Of a stretch of DNA of 53,396 bases, positions 25,927 to 34,132 are shown in pieces (the first letter of the stretch is position 1; each line of letters begins with the position of its first letter). This stretch comes from Lachnospiraceae bacterium UBA7202. Its GTDB lineage: Bacteria; Bacillota; Clostridia; Lachnospirales; Lachnospiraceae. Under the pieces are notes generated by a model. The model saw only the letters and a program-made list of their open reading frames with translations, was not told the DNA's origin and ran no database searches. The stretch is from positions 1-53,396 of the forward strand of contig DKUO01000042.1 in the NCBI GenBank assembly GCA_002490705.1. Direction: 5' to 3'. Position numbers and translations under genes: made by a program.

Positions 25927-25977
25927 AGCAATTTTTGGCAATCAAATAGCAATTTCAAACTTCCTATAGCAATTTTT
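25927..25977. promoter_or_regulatory. AGCAATTT direct-repeat array on the AraC side
   Basis: Three AGCAATTT copies begin at 25927, 25948 and 25968, spaced 21 and 20 bp, i.e. about two helical turns, the classic arrangement of AraC half-sites. Two are TAGCAATTTTT or close to it. Confidence 0.6.
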
Positions 25978-26027
25978 AACAATTACCAACGAAAACTGCC
26001 GCTTTGAAAGAAAGGAATCCTGCTTCT

Positions 26028-26927
26028 ATGATCGAACTGCTAAACGGCATCAAAGAAACCGTCCTTTACAAGGAAATCGAAGGCTTTAAGCTCCATGACA
26101 ATACCGACTACGAAGCCTACCCCGCCCACTGGCACACTCCCATCGAAATTATTATGCCCATCGAAAACGACTATGAAGTGTCCGGCAAAAATGAATCCTA
26201 CATCCTGCACGAGGGCGATATTCTGCTTATCAATTCCGGCGTGGTGCACGGTATGCCCTCCGTAAGCCGGGGTGAACGGCTGATTCTCCAGGTGGACATC
26301 TCCATGCTGCACAATGTGGCGGACATAGAATCCACCCTCTCCACCATCCCCCAGCTTCTGCTGCTCACCGCCGCAGGCGCGCCTGCCATCCACGAACGGC
26401 TGAAAGAATTAATGCTGGAGATTTATCAGGAGTATTTTGGCGACTCCATCCTAATCAGCGCCGCCATCTATTACCGGGTGATCGAGATGCTGGTGTTAGT
26501 GGGCCGCGAATTTACCGGTATGAGAAATAACGAGGACTCCGCCCTCTCCAAGCAGAAGGAACACACCGAAAAGTTTATGATGATCTGCAATTACATTCAC
26601 GAGCACTGTACGGAAGATCTGTGCCTGGACGACGTTGCCAGCCTTGCCGGATTCAGCAAATACCATTTCAGCAGGCTGTTCAAAAACTTTACCGGCCTTT
26701 CCTTCTATAAATACCTGAACAAGAAGAGAATCGAACAGGCGGAGAAGCTGCTGGTGGACCCTGCCCTCTCCATCACGGAAGTGGCCCTGCAATCCGGATT
26801 TTCCAGCCTCTCCGCCTTTATCCGAATGTTTAAACTGATTAAAGACTGCACGCCCACCGAATTTCGCAGCCTCTATGAGATGGAGCCTTGCCGCTATCCT
26901 TTTTCCTCCTTCGGCCAAAGCCGCTAG
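26028..26927 (+). CDS. AraC-family transcriptional regulator of the sugar cassette
   Basis: A 299-residue protein: an N-terminal cupin-like sugar-sensing domain (about 20-110, with HWHTPIEI and HEGDILLINSG) and a C-terminal double helix-turn-helix (about 190-290). The latter shows LCLDDVASLAGFSKYHFSRLFK and ITEVALQSGFSSLSAFIRMFK. The ATG at 26028 is preferred over the TTG at 26004. It is transcribed divergently from the ABC/glycosidase operon, and the shared region carries repeated AGCAA boxes, so it most likely activates that operon in response to imported sugars. Its stop shares the four bases CTAG with the spoIVB stop on the other strand. Confidence 0.93.
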   Translation: MIELLNGIKETVLYKEIEGFKLHDNTDYEAYPAHWHTPIEIIMPIENDYEVSGKNESYILHEGDILLINSGVVHGMPSVSRGERLILQVDISMLHNVADIESTLSTIPQLLLLTAAGAPAIHERLKELMLEIYQEYFGDSILISAAIYYRVIEMLVLVGREFTGMRNNEDSALSKQKEHTEKFMMICNYIHEHCTEDLCLDDVASLAGFSKYHFSRLFKNFTGLSFYKYLNKKRIEQAEKLLVDPALSITEVALQSGFSSLSAFIRMFKLIKDCTPTEFRSLYEMEPCRYPFSSFGQSR

Positions 26928-28267
26928 TGCGTCAGCATTTCTTCTATAAAGATCCCGTATCCCTTGGTGGAATCGTTCACTAACACATGGGTGACGGCCC
27001 CCGCCAGTTTTCCGTTCTGGATGATGGGGCTGCCGCTCATCCCCTGAATAATTCCGCCGGTCAGGGTCAGCAGTTTCTCGTCGGTCACGCGAATCACAAT
27101 TCCCCGGTTCACATTCTCATGTTCCAGATCGACCTCCACGATCTCCACATCATAAAACTCCGGCTCTCCCGAGACGGAGCAGATAATCTGCGCTGGGCCC
27201 ATCGTAATTTCCTGTTTCAGGGCGATGGGGATAGGCTCATAGACGGAACTTTCCAAAAGCGATTTATCGCAGACGCCAAAGATGCCCTCCGCCGTATTTT
27301 CCGTGATCTCCCCGATCACGTTGTCGCTGTCATACTCAATGTATCCCGTCAATTCGCCGGGTGCGCCATTCGCGCCTCTGGTAATGCCCACAATCTCCGT
27401 CCTGTAAAGCGTTCCCTCTTCCAAATTCATCAAAATCGAAGTGTCCACATCGTTAATCCCATGCCCCAGCGCGCCAAAGGTGCTGTCTGCGCCCTCGTAG
27501 GTCATGGTTCCGATCCCCTGCGCGTTATCCCTGATCCAGATTCCCAGCTTCCACTCTTCCATCCGGTTTTTTTCGGCGTTTACCATAACATCTGTTATTT
27601 CGTCATTTCTCCTGATGGTGAGAATCATGTCCTCCCCCTCGGAAGCCTCCACCATACGGATAAACTGCTTCTTATTTTCCACAGCCTCGCCGTTACTCTT
27701 CAAAATATAGTCTCCCTTTTGCAGCACATATTTTGCCGGTGAAATGGCGTCTCCCTCACTGCTCTCAAACTCGCCGATCCCCACCACCAGCACGCCGTCC
27801 GTCTTCACGTAAATGCCGATGGGAATACCGGAGGGAATCAACATCCTATCCTGAATCACTTCGATGTCTACATTTTTATAGGGAAGCACGCCAAACAATT
27901 TCAGGTCCATCTGGTAGGCGTCTATCTCATTCGCCCGCAGTTTTACGGTATGGGTAAAGTCAATGTGAATGCTGTCTGCCCTCCCGTCCTCACCGGCCAG
28001 AAGATCGGCGTCCTCCTCCGGCACATCCGTCACGGATGCCACAGGCGCCGCTTCCTGCGGAACACGGTAGATTTCTCCTGATACAGGAACATGAAAATCA
28101 AACTCCTGCTCCACACCGGCACGAATCTTGATCTTTGACGGGATCTTATCCAAATAGGAAAAGTATACGGTCAGAAAAAGCGCCGCCATGCCCGCCAAAA
28201 GCAGCATCCACAAAAAGGTCCTGTACTTTTTTTCCTGTTTTCCTGTCATATAGATTGCATCGCTCAC
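26924..28267 (-). CDS. spoIVB: SpoIVB peptidase (S55 family), sigma-K checkpoint protease
   Basis: A 447-residue serine protease made in the forespore. It is secreted into the intermembrane space, where in Bacillus it cleaves SpoIVFA to allow pro-sigma-K processing. One N-terminal transmembrane segment (about 18-38) anchors it. A PDZ-like region contains KGDYILKSNGEAVENKKQF (about 175-195). The S55 catalytic part contains GALGHGIND with the catalytic His, and GIIQGMSGSPII with the Ser. The GTG at 28267 follows GAGGA. It lies downstream of recN as in most spore-formers, but spo0A does not follow: an AraC gene converges on it. Confidence 0.95.
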   Translation of the reverse strand: MSDAIYMTGKQEKKYRTFLWMLLLAGMAALFLTVYFSYLDKIPSKIKIRAGVEQEFDFHVPVSGEIYRVPQEAAPVASVTDVPEEDADLLAGEDGRADSIHIDFTHTVKLRANEIDAYQMDLKLFGVLPYKNVDIEVIQDRMLIPSGIPIGIYVKTDGVLVVGIGEFESSEGDAISPAKYVLQKGDYILKSNGEAVENKKQFIRMVEASEGEDMILTIRRNDEITDVMVNAEKNRMEEWKLGIWIRDNAQGIGTMTYEGADSTFGALGHGINDVDTSILMNLEEGTLYRTEIVGITRGANGAPGELTGYIEYDSDNVIGEITENTAEGIFGVCDKSLLESSVYEPIPIALKQEITMGPAQIICSVSGEPEFYDVEIVEVDLEHENVNRGIVIRVTDEKLLTLTGGIIQGMSGSPIIQNGKLAGAVTHVLVNDSTKGYGIFIEEMLTH

Positions 28268-28300
28268 TCTTCACATCCTCGCCTTCGGTCTCATTTGCAC

Positions 28301-28330
28301 AAAAAAGGACACACATTATAGTATGTCCCT
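28301..28330 (-). terminator. Terminator of the asp23-recN operon
   Basis: On the minus strand AGGGACA pairs with TGTCCT around a T/A-rich centre (28306-28330), followed by a run of six T (28301-28306). It lies 25 bases beyond the recN stop and overlaps the start region of the spoIVB promoter. Confidence 0.7.
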
Positions 28331-28332
28331 TT

Positions 28333-28362
28333 TAGTATGTGAAGAATCCATTTTTTTATTGC
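28333..28362 (-). promoter_or_regulatory. Probable forespore (sigma-F/sigma-G) promoter of spoIVB
   Basis: On the minus strand GCAATA (28357-28362), a 17-bp spacer and CATACTA (28333-28339) resemble the sigma-F/sigma-G consensus. A second CATACTA occurs 14 bp downstream (28319-28325). spoIVB is a forespore gene in Bacillus, so the context agrees. Confidence 0.55.
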
Positions 28363-30035
28363 TTATTTTTTTCTGCCAATTCTTTCATTTCCTCGGCATT
28401 TTTTAAGGCGCTCTCGGTGATCTCGTCACCTCCCAGCATTCTGGCCAGTTCTTCCACGCTCTCCTTTTGGCCAAGCGCCTTAATGGTGGTGATGGAACGA
28501 TTGTCCACCACCTGTTTCTGTATCATATAATGGGTGTCCGCCATGGCTGCGATCTGAGGCAGATGCGTGATACAGATCAGCTGATGCCCCTTTCCGAGAA
28601 TCCCCATCTTTTCCGCTACTTTCCATGCGGTCCTTCCGCTGATGCCCGCGTCAATCTCATCAAAAATCAAAGTTTCAATCTCGTCTTTATCCGCCAGCAC
28701 TGTCTTAAACGCCAGCATAATGCGGGAGAGTTCTCCGCCGCTGGCCACCTGGGCCAATTCCCTGACCGGCTCGCCGGGATTTGTGGAAATCAGGAAGACA
28801 ACCTGATCAAACCCGTTTTCATTAAGCCTCTCTTCCGCTCCCTCCACCTGAATCTCAAAAACCGCCTGTTCAAAATTGAGATCCGAAAGAGCCTGACGCA
28901 TCTGTGCCGCCAGTGTCTGCGCGTTCTGCGCCCGAAGATCGGAAATCTCCTGCGCAAGCTTAAGCGCCTTTTTTTCAAGGGCCGCCGTCTCCTCCGAAAG
29001 TTTCGCCCTGTAAGCGTCATAATCCTGATATTTATCTATGGTTTCCTGCGCGCGCGCCTGATATTCCTGAATCTCCTCAACCGTATTTCCATATTTTGAC
29101 TTTAAATGGTTGATGAGATTCAGTCGGTCCTGCGTCTGTTCAAACTGTCCCGCATCAAATTCCAGCTCGGAGAGATACTCGGCCATCCCTCTGTTGTAAT
29201 CGTTCAAAAGCGCGTCAATATCCAAAAGCTGTCTCTCATACTCCTGTAGTGTCTCGTCGTAAGCCGACACCGTTTTGACCTCGCGGATGGCTCTGGCGAT
29301 GGCGCTGCCTGCCCCGCTGTCCTCATAGCCGCACAGCCCATGGGCGGCTGCCGCCGCCTCCCGGATCTTTCTGGCATTGCTCATTCTCCGGTACGCCTTC
29401 TCGACTTCCTCGTCCTCACCGGGCACAAGCGCCGCCTCCTCGATCTCCCGACACTCAAATTCTGCCAGAGAGGACTCTCTTTTCCTTGTCTCCTCGTCTA
29501 CCTCGCTCTCGGATAGTTCCCGCTTCTTTTCCCTGTACTGTCCGTAAACTTCCCGCAGCTTATCCTTCTTCTCCGCCAGCGCCGTTCCCGCGTAGGCGTC
29601 CAGAATTTCAAGCTGCCTTGCGGGCCTTAACAGCGACTGATGCTCATGCTGCCCGTGAATATCAATCAGGATATCCGCCAGCTGTCTGAGCTGTCTGGCC
29701 GTCACCGTCTCCCCGCACACCTTGCACTGGCTGCGGTTCTCCATAATCTTTCTCTGGAGTATGATCTGTCCCTCCTCGATGGGAAGCTCCAATTCCCGTA
29801 CCGCTCTGATCTGTGCCGGATTTTCCAGCGAAAACACAAGCTCCACCAGCCCGTACTCCGCCCCTGACCGAATCATCTCCTTGTCCGCTTTGGCCCCCAG
29901 CGCCAGATTGATAGAACCGATAATAATGGATTTACCCGCTCCCGTCTCTCCGGTGAGAATATTGAGGCCGCCGCCGAAAAAGACCTCCGTCTCGTCAATC
30001 AGCGCCAGATTTTTCACATGTAAGCTCTGTAACAT
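28356..30035 (-). CDS. recN: DNA repair protein RecN
   Basis: A 559-residue SMC-like ATPase acting early in double-strand-break repair. The N-terminal Walker A is GETGAGKSI (about residue 30). A central coiled coil follows (about 160-370). The C-terminal part carries SGGELSRIMLAFK and the Walker B FDEIDAGISG (about 425-465). It starts one base after the argR stop, and the argR-recN pairing is the standard Firmicute arrangement. It ends at a rho-independent terminator. Confidence 0.96.
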   Translation of the reverse strand: MLQSLHVKNLALIDETEVFFGGGLNILTGETGAGKSIIIGSINLALGAKADKEMIRSGAEYGLVELVFSLENPAQIRAVRELELPIEEGQIILQRKIMENRSQCKVCGETVTARQLRQLADILIDIHGQHEHQSLLRPARQLEILDAYAGTALAEKKDKLREVYGQYREKKRELSESEVDEETRKRESSLAEFECREIEEAALVPGEDEEVEKAYRRMSNARKIREAAAAAHGLCGYEDSGAGSAIARAIREVKTVSAYDETLQEYERQLLDIDALLNDYNRGMAEYLSELEFDAGQFEQTQDRLNLINHLKSKYGNTVEEIQEYQARAQETIDKYQDYDAYRAKLSEETAALEKKALKLAQEISDLRAQNAQTLAAQMRQALSDLNFEQAVFEIQVEGAEERLNENGFDQVVFLISTNPGEPVRELAQVASGGELSRIMLAFKTVLADKDEIETLIFDEIDAGISGRTAWKVAEKMGILGKGHQLICITHLPQIAAMADTHYMIQKQVVDNRSITTIKALGQKESVEELARMLGGDEITESALKNAEEMKELAEKNKQ

Positions 30036-30036
30036 T

Positions 30037-30486
30037 TTATCCCACCATCCTGCCGATCTTCTCCATCACGACCCTGGCGTCCTGTACGCTCCGCATCGCC
30101 ATCATTACCGTATTGTCCCCGGCAATGCATCCCACAATCTCTTCTATCTTCATATCGTCCACAGCGGCGGCCACAGCCATCGCCATGCCGGATACCGTCT
30201 TTAATACCAGAAGGTTCTGCGCCAGATCCATGGACACATAACCCTCTTTCAGCACCCGCGCATACTTATCTCCCAGATGCGTCTCCTCCCCGTCAAAGGC
30301 CACATATTTCTGCCGGCCCCTGCCGTTTGGCACCTTGGAAAGCTTTAACTCCCTGATATCTCTGGAAACGGTAGCCTGCGTGACCTCATAGCCATCGGCG
30401 CGCAGACGTTCCACCAGCTCCTCCTGGGTTTCCACCTCGTACTGCGTGATCAGATCTATTATCTTCTCATGTCTCTTCTTTTTCAT
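30037..30486 (-). CDS. argR: Arginine repressor ArgR/AhrC
   Basis: A 149-residue regulator. The N-terminal winged helix shows QEELVERLRADGYEVTQATVSRDIRELKLSK. The C-terminal oligomerisation and arginine-binding domain includes GCIAGDNTVMMAMRS, in place of the commoner GTIAGDDTI. It represses arginine biosynthesis and may activate catabolism; no arginine genes are in the window. It sits between nadK (26 bases) and recN (1 base), the usual location. Confidence 0.95.
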   Translation of the reverse strand: MKKKRHEKIIDLITQYEVETQEELVERLRADGYEVTQATVSRDIRELKLSKVPNGRGRQKYVAFDGEETHLGDKYARVLKEGYVSMDLAQNLLVLKTVSGMAMAVAAAVDDMKIEEIVGCIAGDNTVMMAMRSVQDARVVMEKIGRMVG

Positions 30487-30512
30487 AACGCGTCCGAATT
30501 CCCTTCTCTTCT

Positions 30513-31343
30513 CTACGCTTCGCTCATTTTTTTATGAAGCACCGAAAGAAAGCTCTCTGTGTTCAATCTCACAATCCCTGTCGTCCTGTCGGCCCTGCGG
30601 ATGAGAATGCGGTCCCCCGTGCGAAGCGCCGCCTTATAACTGCCGTCAAAGTTTGCTTCCACCATCTGTTCATTCCCGTCCTTTCCCGGCGGGATCTCCA
30701 CGGTAATCTCATCCTCCGGCGAAAACACAATACTGCGGGTATTCAGGGTATGGGGACAGATCGGCGTCAAGAGCATAAGGTTTGCCGAAGGCTCCACAAT
30801 GGGCCCCCCGGCCGAGAGGTTGTAACCGGTGGAACCTGTAGGCGTAGCCACGATCACCCCGTCTGCACAGTAATCGTTCAAAAAACGGTCGTTCACGTAA
30901 ATGCGGACATTCAAAATCTGTAACGTGCCGCAGCGGGAAATGACGATATCATTCAGAGCGTACTGCTCCTTTCGCCCGTCTTCCCCAATGCTCCCGGTGA
31001 GCATCATGCGCTCCTCCCTCACATACGCATCCGCAAAAAGACGCTCGATAGCCTCCTCCGCGCAGGCGCTCTCCACCTCCGCCAGATAGCCCAGCGTCCC
31101 CAGATTGATGCCCAAAAGAGGAATTTTACTGTCCATCAGATTTCTGGCCGCCCGCAGAAGCGTTCCGTCCCCGCCCAGCACCAGCGCGCAGTCCACATCA
31201 GCCTCGCCCGCCGTGAGAGCCGGCTTCCCGTCTGCGGCGCAGATGGCCTCCCCGCCACGGCTTTTTATAACATCTGCTATTTTTTTGGTAAATACCCCCC
31301 GAGGATCTTTCGCCTCATTGGTTATCAAAAAAAACCGTTTCAT
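30513..31343 (-). CDS. nadK: NAD kinase
   Basis: A 276-residue NAD/NADH kinase producing NADP. The GGDGTLLRAAR motif (about residue 57) and GSTGYNLSAGGP (about 165) are the diagnostic ATP/NAD-binding segments. Its ATG overlaps the tlyA stop by 4 bases, so translation is coupled. The tlyA-nadK-argR-recN order is typical of clostridia. Confidence 0.95.
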   Translation of the reverse strand: MKRFFLITNEAKDPRGVFTKKIADVIKSRGGEAICAADGKPALTAGEADVDCALVLGGDGTLLRAARNLMDSKIPLLGINLGTLGYLAEVESACAEEAIERLFADAYVREERMMLTGSIGEDGRKEQYALNDIVISRCGTLQILNVRIYVNDRFLNDYCADGVIVATPTGSTGYNLSAGGPIVEPSANLMLLTPICPHTLNTRSIVFSPEDEITVEIPPGKDGNEQMVEANFDGSYKAALRTGDRILIRRADRTTGIVRLNTESFLSVLHKKMSEA

Positions 31344-32242
31344 TTTTCTTTCGCCTCATCCAGCGCCAGATGCGCCTCTTCCACCAACGCCCTGATCCGC
31401 GCAGGCTGGTCTTCCTTTTCGGAAAATCCGCTTCCCTGCGCCAAAAGCGCCGCAAGCGCGTCCTCCGCCTCCTTTTCCGAAAGGTTTTGAATCTCCTCCG
31501 GAATTTCCTGCCGTTTAGTAAGCCACATCAAATACTCGATATTGCCCTCCGGCCCTTTGACTGGCGAATAGGTCAGCCCCTTTACCAAAAAGCCGATCAT
31601 ATCCGCAAAATCCACAATCCTGTGCACCACCTCTTCGTGTACCTTTTGATCCCGCACCACGCCCTTTTTTCCGACCTTTTCACGGCCAGCCTCAAACTGT
31701 GGTTTGATCAGGCATACCATCTGTCCCTCTCCTCGCAAAAGCTTTCTCGCCGGAATCAGGATTTTCGTGAGCGAAATAAAAGAGACATCCACCGAAGCAA
31801 AATCTATGGGCTCCCCAATATCCGCCTCCGTCACATAGCGGAAATTTGTTTTCTCCATGCAGACCACCCGCTCGTCACTTCGCAGTTTCCAGTCTAACTG
31901 CCCGTGGCCCACGTCAATCGCAAACACTTTCCCCGCTCCGTTTTGCAGCATGCAGTCCGTGAACCCACCGGTGGACGCACCGATATCCATGCATATCTGG
32001 TCCTTCAGCACAATCGGAAACTGCTCTATCGCCCGTGCAAGCTTTAAGCCGCCGCGGCTCACATAGGGAAGCGTCTTTCCCTTCACCTCAATTGTTATCT
32101 TACTCTCATCAAACAGGGTGCCCGCCTTGTCCTCCCGCTGGTTGTCCACAAACACGTTACCCGCCATGAGAAGCGCTTTCGCCTTCTCTCTGGACTGAGC
32201 GTATCCCTGTCTGACCAGAATCACATCCAGTCTTTCCTTCAT
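31340..32242 (-). CDS. tlyA: TlyA-family rRNA 2'-O-methyltransferase
   Basis: A 300-residue protein with an N-terminal S4 RNA-binding domain (KERLDVILVRQGYAQSREKAKALLMAG) and a FtsJ-like methyltransferase domain. The SAM site is MDIGASTGGFTDCMLQNGA (about 85-103). TlyA members methylate 16S/23S rRNA cytidines in mycobacteria; the target here is unknown. The start at 32242 overlaps the dxs stop (ATGA). The C-terminal ~35 residues (Glu/Ala-rich, after LTKRQEIPEE) extend beyond the usual ~270. Confidence 0.93.
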   Translation of the reverse strand: MKERLDVILVRQGYAQSREKAKALLMAGNVFVDNQREDKAGTLFDESKITIEVKGKTLPYVSRGGLKLARAIEQFPIVLKDQICMDIGASTGGFTDCMLQNGAGKVFAIDVGHGQLDWKLRSDERVVCMEKTNFRYVTEADIGEPIDFASVDVSFISLTKILIPARKLLRGEGQMVCLIKPQFEAGREKVGKKGVVRDQKVHEEVVHRIVDFADMIGFLVKGLTYSPVKGPEGNIEYLMWLTKRQEIPEEIQNLSEKEAEDALAALLAQGSGFSEKEDQPARIRALVEEAHLALDEAKEK

Positions 32243-34122
32243 AACGCCTGTTTTTCTGTCACTGCCTGCCATGCGCAGACCACTTTCTCCTCCACCGTCA
32301 CCGCATCAATGCCGGTCTCCTGTTTCAAGAGCTCCACATTGCCATGTTCCACATACTCGTCCGGAATGGCGATGCCAAGCACCCGCGCCTCCACATCCAG
32401 AGAGTCCACAAAAGCCCTCACATGCTCGCCGAAACCGCCGCAGGAAACATTCTCCTCCATGGTGACAATCAGCTTATGGGTTTTGCAAGCCTCCCTGATC
32501 AGCTCCTCGTCAATGGGTTTCACAAACCGGGCATTCACCAGCGAACAGTCATATCCTCTCTCTTTCAGCTTCTCCCGCACCGTAAGCGCCACCTTCACCA
32601 TACTGCCCACAGCCAAGAGCAAGATACCGCTCTCCGTAAAGACAGGCTCAGCCTTTCCGTAAACAATGGGCGCCCTGTTTTCCCGCAATCCGTCAAAGGC
32701 TTCCCCTCTCGGATAACGGATGGCGATAGGACCGCCAAACTCTACCGCAAACTTGATCATATCGGAAAGCTCCCATTTGTTCTTGGGCGCCATAACGTGC
32801 ATATTCGGTATGGAGGACAAAAACGAGAGGTCAAACAATCCCTGATGGGTTTCCCCGTCGCTTCCCACAAGTCCTGCCCTGTCGATACAAAATACCACCG
32901 GCAGGTTCTGAATACAGACGTCGTGAAGAATCTGGTCATAGGCTCTTTGCAGGAAGGAGGAATAAATCGCCACAATGGGCTTTAACCCGCCTGCCGCCAA
33001 TCCCGCGGCAAAGGTCACCGCATGTTCCTCCGCAATTCCCACATCAAAGAAACGCTCCGGGTACATATTGCGAAACCGCTTTAAGCCCGTGCCGTCCGGC
33101 ATGGCCGCTGTGATCGCCACCACCTTCTCATCCCGCTGTCCCAGCTTACACATGACGGTAGAAAAAATATCCGTATAGTTGGCCTTCGTTCGGGGAGAAC
33201 TGGGAATGCCCGTCTCAATATCAAAAGGTTCAGCCCCATGAAATCTGGCGGGATGGCGCTCTGCCGGCGCGTAGCCCTTTCCCTTCTGGGTAATCACATG
33301 GACAAGCACCGCCTTCTTGACCTTTCTGGCCTCCCGGAATATATGTACCATCTCCTGAATGTTGTGGCCGTCCACCGGACCCAGATAGGTGATCCCCATA
33401 TCCTCAAAAAACATGCCCGGCACCACCAGATGCTTAAAGCTGCTCTTGGCGCGCCTGATCTGGCTCACCACCTTATCCCCGTACCTGGGCTTGCCCCGCA
33501 GGGAATTATAGATCCCTTCTTTCAGATCCAGATACATATCCGCCGTACGGATATTGTTCAGATATTTGGAAATGCCCCCCACGTTCTCGGAAATGGACAT
33601 ATCGTTGTCGTTTAAAACAATAATAAAATTTGTCTCCAATCGGGAGGCGTTGTTTAAAGCCTCGTAAGCCATGCCGCCGGTGAGCGAACCGTCGCCGATC
33701 ACGGACACGATGGTGTTATTTCCCCCCTGAATGTCCCGCGCCTTGACCATGCCGAGTCCCGCCGATATGGAGGTGGAGCTGTGTCCCGTATCGAAACAGT
33801 CACAGTCGCTCTCCTTCCTCTTCGGGAAACCGCTCATACCGCCAAATTTCCGTAAATTCACAAAACCATCCCGGCGGCCGGTCAAAATCTTGTGCGTGTA
33901 GGACTGATGTCCCACATCCCAGATCAGCTTATCTTCCGGCAGATCCAAAAACAGGTGAAGAGCCATCGTAAGCTCCACCGCCCCCAGATTGGACCCCAGA
34001 TGTCCTCCTGTCACGCTGATTGTCTGAATCAGGAATTGTCTGATCTCCTCCGCCAGAACACCGTAATCCTCCGGCGCAATCTGCTTGATATCATTTGTCT
34101 GCGTTATCTGTTCCAGTAACAT
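32239..34122 (-). CDS. dxs: 1-deoxy-D-xylulose-5-phosphate synthase
   Basis: A 627-residue thiamine-diphosphate enzyme that condenses pyruvate and glyceraldehyde-3-phosphate in the first step of the MEP isoprenoid pathway. The ThDP/metal motif is VIGDGSLTGGMAYEALNNA (about 145-163). The pyrimidine-binding domain shows FFDVGIAEEHAVTFAAGLA, then DRAGLVGSDGETHQG. It starts 10 bases after ispA. The pairing with the prenyl-diphosphate synthase gene is functionally sensible and conserved. Confidence 0.96.
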   Translation of the reverse strand: MLLEQITQTNDIKQIAPEDYGVLAEEIRQFLIQTISVTGGHLGSNLGAVELTMALHLFLDLPEDKLIWDVGHQSYTHKILTGRRDGFVNLRKFGGMSGFPKRKESDCDCFDTGHSSTSISAGLGMVKARDIQGGNNTIVSVIGDGSLTGGMAYEALNNASRLETNFIIVLNDNDMSISENVGGISKYLNNIRTADMYLDLKEGIYNSLRGKPRYGDKVVSQIRRAKSSFKHLVVPGMFFEDMGITYLGPVDGHNIQEMVHIFREARKVKKAVLVHVITQKGKGYAPAERHPARFHGAEPFDIETGIPSSPRTKANYTDIFSTVMCKLGQRDEKVVAITAAMPDGTGLKRFRNMYPERFFDVGIAEEHAVTFAAGLAAGGLKPIVAIYSSFLQRAYDQILHDVCIQNLPVVFCIDRAGLVGSDGETHQGLFDLSFLSSIPNMHVMAPKNKWELSDMIKFAVEFGGPIAIRYPRGEAFDGLRENRAPIVYGKAEPVFTESGILLLAVGSMVKVALTVREKLKERGYDCSLVNARFVKPIDEELIREACKTHKLIVTMEENVSCGGFGEHVRAFVDSLDVEARVLGIAIPDEYVEHGNVELLKQETGIDAVTVEEKVVCAWQAVTEKQAL

Positions 34123-34132
34123 AGTATGCCCC

